Below, in pieces: positions 13,834-15,165 of a stretch of DNA of 15,165 bases (position 1 is the first letter of the stretch; each line of letters opens with the position of its first letter). The DNA comes from JAHJSA01 sp038204345 (lineage in GTDB: Bacteria > Actinomycetota > Thermoleophilia > RBG-16-64-13), in contig JBBRDB010000047.1 in the NCBI GenBank assembly GCA_038204345.1, positions 1-15,165 of the forward strand, in the 5' to 3' direction. A program made the position numbers and the translations under genes. Under the pieces are notes generated by a model that had not been told where the DNA came from, made no database searches, and saw only the letters and a list, made by a program, of their open reading frames with translations.

Positions 13834-15165
13834 CTAGAGGTCTTCCTCGATCAGAGTGGTGTCGATAGTCTCAGCCACCTCGCTGTCGAGCGCGCCGGCG
13901 GCGACCTGCGGCGGCATCGTGGGGGCCGGACCGTCGAAGTCCCGCGCGAGCAGAGCCGACTCACCCTTCATCATCGCGTCGAAGGCCTTGGCCTTGAGCC
14001 GATTGCGGGTCTCTTCGATGCGACGGCGCATGGCCTCGTGATCGAACTGAGACTCCGCATCGGTAACCATCACCGAAGGCTCGTCTTCCCCGACGGTACT
14101 CTCGGCCTCGGCCTCGGCGTCATCGCCAGGGCCGGTCTCGGCCTCCTGTTCATCCGGCCAGACAGACGCGGCCTCCTCTTCATCCGGCAAGACAGACGCG
14201 GCCTCCTCCTCATCCGGCAAGACCGCCGGTGAAGGCTCTTCTACCACCACAGGTGCTTCGACTTCCACCGCCGATTCTCCGAGTTCTTCGGCCTCATCAG
14301 CGGTGGACTCGGCATATCCACCGTACTCGACTGGGGTCGCGATCTCCGCCTCTGTTTCAACCACCGAGTACTCAGTGAATGTCGGAGCTCGCTCCTCGAC
14401 GGGCACTTCGGTGTCGGGCGCGAATGGTTGGTCCAGCTCCCGTTGGATGCGACGGCGTGTCTCTTCGATACGAGCCCTCAGGTCGGACAGCACCGCGGGC
14501 GAAGGATCGGCCTGCACCTCTACCACTTTTTCGATCACCGAAACCGGCTCTTCCGGCTCGGCGATCATCTCGGCGGCGGTGGGTTGCTCTTCGGAGGCGG
14601 TGGGTTCCTCTTCGGAGGCGGTGGGCTCCGCCTCGGCCTCCGTGGGTTCGGGCTCGGCGACCATCTCGGCGGCTGCGGGTTCCTCTTCGAACGCGGTAGA
14701 CTCCGCCTCGATCGCCGTGGGTTCGGGCTCCAGCTCCGCCACCGCGAGTTCAGTGTCAGGTTCAGCTTCCGGCTCGGTCGATACGTCGGCGTCTGCCGGT
14801 TCCGATTCGAGTAGTGTGGACTCTGGCTCGGCCGCTTCTGCTTCTAGCTCTGACTCCGGCGCGGCCGCCGTGGGTCCGGCCGCCGTGGGCTCCGGCTCGG
14901 ACTGCGTGAGTTCGGGCTTCCAACCGGCCATCGTAGGCTCCGATTCCGGCTCGGTGGCAACCGGCTCGAACTCCGGCACTTCTATATCCGGCTCGAACTC
15001 CGGCGGCTCCAGCACCCAGCCGGTGGTGAGGTGCGATTGCTCCTGCGTCTCGATCTCAGGGGCGACCGGCATACTCCATGCATCGTGGGATGAGGCCGGC
15101 GCCCACGCGGCGGGATCGATCGATGGTTCCGCTTCCTCCGACTCGAGTCCCGACTCGTCGAACTC
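13834..15165 (-). CDS. Acidic Glu/Pro-rich repetitive protein, 5' end outside the window
   Basis: At least 443 residues, function unknown. The frame is open with no stop to the right edge; 31 codons upstream of the ATG at 15072 continue the same acidic character (EFDESGLESEEAEPSIDP), so the true start is beyond 15165. Most of the protein is low-complexity Glu/Ala/Pro/Ser/Thr with units such as EPEPT, PTASEEE and PDEEEAASVL, and is expected to be disordered. Two short basic, helix-forming segments stand out: LRARIEETRRRIQREL (14455-14472 encodes RIEETR) and MRRRIEETRNRLKAKAFDAMM (14005-14022). They share RIEETR and are about 150 residues apart. There are no cysteines and no signal peptide or membrane helix in the visible part. 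The regular helices suggest a binding or scaffold role, but that is inference. It converges on the YhaM-like gene. Confidence 0.75.
   Translation of the reverse strand, partial: EFDESGLESEEAEPSIDPAAWAPASSHDAWSMPVAPEIETQEQSHLTTGWVLEPPEFEPDIEVPEFEPVATEPESEPTMAGWKPELTQSEPEPTAAGPTAAAPESELEAEAAEPESTLLESEPADADVSTEPEAEPDTELAVAELEPEPTAIEAESTAFEEEPAAAEMVAEPEPTEAEAEPTASEEEPTASEEQPTAAEMIAEPEEPVSVIEKVVEVQADPSPAVLSDLRARIEETRRRIQRELDQPFAPDTEVPVEERAPTFTEYSVVETEAEIATPVEYGGYAESTADEAEELGESAVEVEAPVVVEEPSPAVLPDEEEAASVLPDEEEAASVWPDEQEAETGPGDDAEAEAESTVGEDEPSVMVTDAESQFDHEAMRRRIEETRNRLKAKAFDAMMKGESALLARDFDGPAPTMPPQVAAGALDSEVAETIDTTLIEEDL
14131..14220 (-). repeat. Three 30-bp tandem repeats in the acidic gene
   Basis: Units 14161-14190 and 14191-14220 differ at one base; the unit at 14131-14160 is a diverged third copy. 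Each encodes about ten residues of the pattern PDEEEAASV(L/W). The period is a multiple of three, so the frame is kept. Confidence 0.75.
14576..14638 (-). repeat. 21-bp tandem repeats in the acidic gene
   Basis: Units at 14576-14596 and 14597-14617 differ at one base, and a third diverged unit covers 14618-14638. They encode PTASEE(E/Q)-type heptads. A related, more diverged block follows to about 14730, which suggests growth by repeated slippage. Confidence 0.65.

Noticed and set aside
14131..14730. Tandem repeats as a CRISPR array
   Set aside because: The units are directly adjacent with no unique spacers and are multiples of three within a coding frame.
14428..14814. Plus-strand glycine-rich protein (GGGGFLFGGGG pattern)
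   Set aside because: Antisense of the Pro/Glu repeats; the minus frame is open for over 443 codons and continues past the edge.

Overview
The window is G+C-rich bacterial chromosome, densely coded on both strands. Gene content and order fit a member of the Actinomycetota, probably an anaerobic or facultative lineage outside the mycobacteria. The clues are an LprG-type lipoprotein next to a P55-type MFS exporter, a YhaM-type OB-fold/HD nuclease, LUD-family Fe-S proteins and an FmdE-family protein. No rRNA, tRNA, CRISPR array, insertion sequence or prophage was seen. The taxonomic assignment is an inference; no marker gene is present.

Left part (1-5833), minus strand apart from a fragment at the very start. 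Reading in the direction of transcription: a secreted glucosaminidase-like protein (5833), lutC (5225), a fused LutB-LutA protein (4631), a thioredoxin-fold CxxC protein (2452), an HtrA/DegP-type membrane-anchored protease with its own -10 box (2060), and a DedA membrane protein (824). The lut pair is a putative L-lactate (or similar 2-hydroxyacid) oxidation Fe-S module. At the left edge a plus-strand 36-codon tail of a GlnQ-type amino-acid ABC ATPase lies next to sequence that is not from that family. It looks like a broken gene or a junction, and it meets dedA tail to tail through a shared CTAG.

Middle part. A 339-bp divergent spacer (5834-6172) leads to a plus-strand run: a diacylglycerol-kinase-family lipid kinase, a nitroreductase and a GNAT acetyltransferase with an extra C-terminal half. 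The acetyltransferase meets, in a 15-bp tail-to-tail overlap, a three-gene minus-strand operon: an FmdE-family protein with a C-terminal four-cysteine zinc-binding motif (10187), a histidine-flanked orphan (9566) and a small charged helical orphan (9069). No function is assigned to the two orphans.

Right part. A compact divergent promoter (10188-10249) serves the FmdE operon and an lprG-p55-like pair. The lipoprotein gene appears to be leaderless, with -35 TTGTCT, a 17-bp spacer, -10 CATAAT and the ATG 7 bases later. The pair probably moves lipids or amphiphiles across the cell envelope. A YhaM-like 3'-5' exoribonuclease gene follows. A perfect 14-bp inverted repeat separates it from a convergent, very acidic, repeat-rich, mostly disordered protein whose reading frame runs off the right edge.

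The most notable items are the lprG-p55 pair with its bidirectional, leaderless promoter, the FmdE plus two-orphan operon, the LutB-LutA fusion and the acidic repeat protein with twin helical motifs.
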